Positions 8,501 through 11,000 of a stretch of 11,000 bases of DNA are shown one piece after another. This DNA comes from Chrysomallon squamiferum (taxonomy: Eukaryota > Mollusca > Gastropoda > Neomphalida > Peltospiridae). Both the position numbers and the translations under genes were made by a program. The notes beneath the pieces were generated by a model that saw only the letters and a program-made list of their open reading frames with translations, searched no databases and was not told the DNA's origin. Numbering within the stretch: the first letter of the stretch is position 1; each line of letters begins with the position of its first letter. The DNA lies in NCBI GenBank assembly GCA_012295275.1, contig CM022670.1, positions 8,170,712 to 8,181,711 of the forward strand, given 5' to 3'.

Positions 8501-8741
8501 CCTCCTTTTTTTAAAAGCATTTTTCATGTGTAGTATCTTTAAAGATGTCTGAGAGGACGTTTATTTAACTGTTTTGTTGTTATTTTTATTTGGGGTGCTA
8601 TGTTGAAATTGTTTGAGATTTGCCATGTTTTGAAATTTATTATTTATTTTGTTAGCCACATAATTTTTTTACTAAATGAAAGTAAAATTCCAGAGAATAT
8701 CTGTCTAAAACTTGTAACAAAAACAAACAATATATATATAT

Positions 8742-8824
<83 letters not shown>

Positions 8825-9634
8825 GAATATTTTTTGTTTTTTAAAAAGATTTTATTTATGATTTTTTTTTTCTTCTCTGTTATTTATTGGATACAAGAAA
8901 TATATCTTAACAGTAAAAATGCGATTTGTATTTACGATTACAACATATTTTGTTTATTTAGTGCATGTGAACTGAATTATAATCATGTTAACATGAGTTT
9001 TGATTTATATACAAACATGCACAGCAGGCAAAATGCTTATTCAAAAATGAAACAGATAAATAATAAGCTTAAACCAGCTGAAGTATGAAACTATGTGATG
9101 TGTGCTGTGCTGTTTATGGGAAAGTTTACATAAAGTATTTTTTGATGTAATGAAAAACGTAATAGGTTATTTTGAAGACTGATTAATAATAATAACAATG
9201 TTTCACATCTGACAGCAGATGACAGAAAATTAATCAATATGTAATCATTCTGTCAAAAAAAAAAAAATGTTTTTCTTTATATATGTATTGTTAATGTTGC
9301 ACTTTATACATGTACTGTTATGTTTTTCGTTTGTTTTGTGTTTTGTCAAAGATAATTTTTTTAAATAACATATCAATTGTCAGAATTTTCCTACATGTAA
9401 CGTTTTTTTTCTGATCTTTAATTTAATAGATAACATTTTCTTTTCATCTAAACTGTAATTTGACAGTCGATATTATTTTATCAGATTTCACAGAAAATAT
9501 TTTGTTTTTATCTAATTTGTTATTTCATAGACAATGTTTCCTTTTTATGATTTTGTAGATAAAGTTTTATTTTAGTTTAATGGGTAATTTCATAGTATTA
9601 ATGTTTTTGTTCCTTCTTTGTTTTTCTTTATTGT

Positions 9635-9665
<31 letters not shown>

Positions 9666-10776
9666 GTATAAAAAAATAATATTTTTATATAGGCCAAATA
9701 TAATCAGTGGGCCATGTCAGATGTCAGAGAAAAATAAAATAAAAATTATATTTAATTTACTGATTTTTTAGTGTAACACTTTAAAATTTATATTAATTTA
9801 TAATTTATATTATATTTATAATAAGGAAACTAGTTTTAGTCATTTAAGAACTGATTTTGAGTGATTTGTAAAATACAGTACAATTTTTATTTGTTACACA
9901 GAGCAAATATTTTGTGTTATTATTTCTATATGCTTTATTTTTTAATAATTACTACTATTTCTGATACTTCTACTACTGCTACTACTGCTGCTACTACTAC
10001 CGCTACTGTTACTGCTCCTGTTATTACTACTACTACTACTACTACAACTACATTTCTATTCAGTACAAATATTTGCTTGTTTCCTTTAGTTTTAAATTGA
10101 ATTATAACATCATTTTAATACCTTTTATTGGTTCTAAACCTTTTATTGTTAAAAAGGCTTCACATATGAATGACTTACTTTGCCAGATAATTTGAAACTG
10201 CATAATTATTTTTATTTTATTTTAATTTCACTCTGTCTTATGTAATACATTGATTTTTGTCACATCTGTCACAACATTTAACAAGTATGCCTGGTTATAT
10301 GATTTTGTGTTTTACTAAATCTCTTTGTAATTTTGTTTTAATACATCTCTGGTGTTTTAATACATCTCTCTGTAATACATCACTAATGTTTTATACATCT
10401 GTTTTTAATACATTATTAATGTTTTAATACATATTTTTATAATATATCACTAATGCTTTAATACATATCTTTATAATACATCACTAATGCTTTAATACAT
10501 ATCTTTATAATACATCACTAATGTTTTAATAGATATCTTTATAATACATCACTAATGTTTTAATACATCACTCTATAATACATTACTAATATTTTAATAC
10601 ATATCTTTATAATATATGCCAGTGTTTTAATACATTTCTTTATAATACATTCAATAATATTTTCATATTTCAAAAACCAGCTACATTTTATTATCTATTC
10701 ATTGTGCTATTAATGTTGTTGTTTATAAAATTAATGTATTTTCTTTTTACCTGCATATGCAGAACCACAAACATGA
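5470..10776 (+). CDS. Small dual-lipidated (MGC-type) peptide, three coding exons, 49 aa
   Basis: The coding parts are 5470-5524, 8170-8250 and 10763-10776, which total 150 bases (49 codons plus TGA). The N-terminus MGCTTSSK fits the N-myristoylation pattern MGxxxS with a following lysine. Cys3 is placed for palmitoylation, so a membrane-bound cytosolic peptide is inferred. Residues 8-27 are rich in lysine (K8, K14, K15, K18, K21, K23, K26), which could add electrostatic binding to acidic lipid. Residues 28-49 are acidic and rich in Pro and Gln, with a second cysteine at 35. There is no transmembrane segment and no recognised domain. An in-frame TGA at 5446 and G at -3 and +4 support this start. 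Both introns are phase 1 and the frame holds at both joins. Exons 1 and 2 are more secure than exon 3. I do not recognise the family; other small MGC-anchored proteins show the same N-terminal logic but no clear sequence match. Confidence 0.55.
5851..6489. repeat. Decayed tandem repeat built on GAAATTAATATGTGCTT
   Basis: Recognisable cores begin at about 5851, 5971, 6054, 6141, 6233, 6281, 6366 and 6470, with spacings mostly of 83-120 bases and one of about 46. Copies often share a following TTGTTTTT and a TGATGCTTGGCA segment. The copies are too diverged to be a recent array, so this looks like an old satellite or minisatellite in intron 1. Confidence 0.6.
6595..6727. repeat. Diverged 67-bp direct duplication
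   Basis: TTGCTAGTACCATGTGCT at 6595 matches CTGCTAGTATCACATGCT at 6662, and both continue into similar AT-rich sequence ending in TTGAATA. The similarity is visible by eye but imperfect. Confidence 0.5.
7001..7133. repeat. TTTA and TTA/ATT repeats
   Basis: A TTTA tetranucleotide run (7001-7020) is followed by an imperfect ATT trinucleotide tract (about 7067-7133). The leucine-rich open frame here is a repeat artefact. Confidence 0.85.
7302..7323. repeat. 22-bp perfect AT palindrome
   Basis: The sequence is its own reverse complement, centred on TTTAAA at 7310-7315, with TATTTTTAT on the left arm. It is all A and T, so chance is a real possibility. Confidence 0.7.
7560..7804 (+). mobile_element. 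Possible poly(A)-tailed retroinsertion
   Basis: A GC-richer segment within the AT-rich intron contains T-run-G6 (7667-7681) and GGGGAGGGG (7754-7762), and ends in A24 (7781-7804). This is the shape of a retroposed sequence. I cannot identify a family or target-site duplications, and the left edge is uncertain. Confidence 0.25.
8064..8104 (+). promoter_or_regulatory. G-run cluster (possible G-quadruplex) before exon 2
   Basis: GGG, GGGGG, GGGG, GGG and GGGG runs occur within 37 bases, and GGGTGGGGTGGT is exactly repeated at 8071-8082 and 8093-8104. It ends 65 bases before exon 2. G-runs close to splice sites are known intronic splicing enhancers in animals; that role is inferred here. Confidence 0.45.
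8134..8138 (+). promoter_or_regulatory. Branch-site-like CTAAC for exon 2
   Basis: CTAAC lies 33 bases before the acceptor at 8169, a normal branch-point distance, and is followed by a short T-rich stretch. Confidence 0.45.
8170..8250 (+). CDS. Coding exon 2 (charged, Pro/Gln-rich middle)
   Basis: This 81-base exon is phase 1 at both ends, so skipping it would keep the frame. It encodes a split glycine, then VKSKHDKEVDVEPGK and CDDPSQQPAEI, then the first base of the next codon. The acceptor is GGACAG at 8164-8169, with a branch-site-like CTAAC at 8134-8138, about 33 bases upstream. The donor is ATAG|GTAATC at 8251. The exon is clearly GC-richer than the introns around it and holds several CpGs, which sets it apart as selected sequence. 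The pyrimidine tract is short, and nearby G-runs may help define the exon. Confidence 0.6.
8746..8824. repeat. A50 followed by (TAA)n
   Basis: An uninterrupted A50 (8746-8795) continues into about nine TAA units. It may be an old retroposon tail that grew a trinucleotide repeat. The Lys/Ile open frame across it is an artefact. Confidence 0.9.
9428..9593. repeat. Alternating 37-bp and 27/28-bp tandem repeat
   Basis: Units beginning with AG alternate as 37 (9428-9464), 27 (9465-9491), 37 (9492-9528), 28 (9529-9556) and 37 bases (9557-9593). The long units share ATCTAA-like and GTAATTTCAT-like parts; the short units share TTTTAT.GATTT. The composite period is therefore 64-65 bases, and copies are well diverged. 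Confidence 0.65.
9637..9665. repeat. Poly(T), T29
   Basis: An uninterrupted run of 29 T in intron 2. Confidence 0.95.
9949..10053. repeat. CTA/CTG-type trinucleotide repeat
   Basis: ACT and GCT triplets run for about 100 bases, purest at 10024-10044. The threonine/alanine-rich frame through it has no other coding support. Confidence 0.9.
10336..10660. repeat. 33-34-bp minisatellite, about nine copies
   Basis: The word TAATG (or a one-base variant) recurs at 10384, 10417, 10451, 10485, 10519, 10553, 10587 and 10620, a spacing of 33 or 34 each time. Each unit holds TTTTAATACATATCTTT and ATAATACATCAC. Copies between 10451 and 10553 are nearly identical; outer ones are degenerate. It ends about 100 bases before the last exon. 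Confidence 0.9.
10763..10776 (+). CDS. Terminal coding segment (EPQT, then TGA)
   Basis: A pyrimidine-rich tract at 10739-10751 followed by CTGCATATGCAG makes a strong acceptor ending at 10762. Joined in phase 1 to exon 2, the segment completes a Glu codon and adds Pro, Gln and Thr before TGA at 10774-10776. An AATAAA lies about 75 bases downstream, so this could be the whole coding end of a last exon. So short a segment carries no coding statistics of its own. A different last exon inside intron 2 or beyond the window remains possible. Confidence 0.42.
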
Positions 10777-10880
10777 CTAAAGCAGAATCATAAATTTTGC
10801 TGGCAGTAAGAAAACATTATGCTAAAAAAAAACTTTTAAAGATTTAAAAAATAAACATTAAAAGACAAAAAAAAATCTTT
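10777..10880 (+). other. 3' UTR with polyadenylation signal
   Basis: After the stop codon a short untranslated stretch reaches a canonical AATAAA at 10850-10855. Cleavage would fall near 10865-10880, and a T-rich element (10878-10884) follows, which fits a downstream element. The A-rich setting makes chance AATAAA motifs common, so the weight comes from the combination with the acceptor and the stop. Confidence 0.42.
10850..10855 (+). terminator. Polyadenylation signal AATAAA
   Basis: This is the canonical hexamer 74 bases after the predicted stop, with a T-rich element about 25 bases further on. It is the most plausible 3' end of the main gene inside the window. Confidence 0.42.
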
Positions 10881-10884
10881 TTTA

Positions 10885-11000
10885 ATGATAATAGAAAGTT
10901 CACATTAATTTATATTTCCAAAAGAACTGGTTAAAAAAATATATATATATATAAAATAAAAATTAAAAAATTAAAAATATAAAAATATGAAATAAATAAT
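10885..11000. other. AT-rich sequence beyond the predicted 3' end
   Basis: It contains an AT run (10938-10952) and A-rich low-complexity sequence. No feature beyond this is visible. Confidence 0.5.

Larger units (their letters stand above)
8251..10762 (+). other. Intron 2 of the main gene (phase 1)
   Basis: This intron of about 2.5 kb runs from GTAATC to TGCAG. It contains the A50-(TAA)n tract, an alternating 37/28-bp repeat, T29, a CTA-rich trinucleotide tract and a 33-34-bp minisatellite. A weak exon-like stretch at about 9024-9086 meets an in-frame TGA after a few codons and lacks a good donor, so I left it out. Confidence 0.42.

Noticed and set aside
9024-9086. Exon-like stretch after ACATGCACAG in intron 2
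   Set aside because: In the required phase it meets TGA after a few codons, and no AATAAA follows closely.
8600-9088. 162-codon open frame with poly-Lys and poly-Ile
   Set aside because: It depends on A50 and (TAA)n. The tail end looks ordinary but has no acceptor and donor that give a usable phase.
9861-10100. Thr/Ala-rich open frame
   Set aside because: It is the translation of the CTA/CTG trinucleotide tract.

Overview
This is AT-rich eukaryotic (probably animal) nuclear DNA; GC is about 25-30% judged by eye. The evidence is GT-AG introns of 2-3 kb, an AATAAA polyadenylation signal, TATA-type promoters, abundant microsatellites (CATA, CA/GT, TA, TAGA, TAA), several minisatellites and a worn tRNA-like SINE head. 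The repeat style would suit a mollusc, cnidarian or fish; the sequence does not settle which. Nothing bacterial, viral or CRISPR-like is visible. Almost every long open frame here runs through simple or tandem repeats and is not a gene.

The best-supported gene lies on the + strand from about 4.88 to 10.88 kb. It has a TATA box at 4882 and possibly a noncoding first exon. A start codon at 5470 opens with MGCTTSSK, a myristoylation/palmitoylation signature. Exon 1 ends at a GTATGT donor (5525). A GC-richer 81-bp exon at 8170-8250 is flanked by good splice sites, and a terminal exon begins at 10763 and supplies four more codons, a stop and AATAAA. Both introns are phase 1 and the frame holds across all three exons. 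The predicted product is a 49-residue, lysine-rich, probably lipid-anchored peptide that I cannot assign to a known family.

The left half (1-4800) is mostly repeats: poly(T), TA, a 280-bp CATA/CA block, a GT block, a roughly 36-copy 20-bp minisatellite (2744-3440) and an A-rich, G-poor tract (4080-4520). Two weaker coding hints sit there: an exon-like 70-bp segment at 2273-2342, and a possible terminal exon at 3497-3744 whose phase would fit it. A second TATA-like promoter at 534 resembles the one at 4882 and might serve this putative gene or be an upstream promoter of the main gene.

The introns of the main gene contain little-noticed periodic structure. Intron 1 has a decayed repeat built on GAAATTAATATGTGCTT, a 67-bp duplication, a possible poly(A)-tailed insertion and a G-run cluster next to exon 2. 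Intron 2 has an A50-(TAA)n tract, an alternating 37/28-bp repeat, a CTA-rich tract and a 33-34-bp minisatellite just before the last exon.
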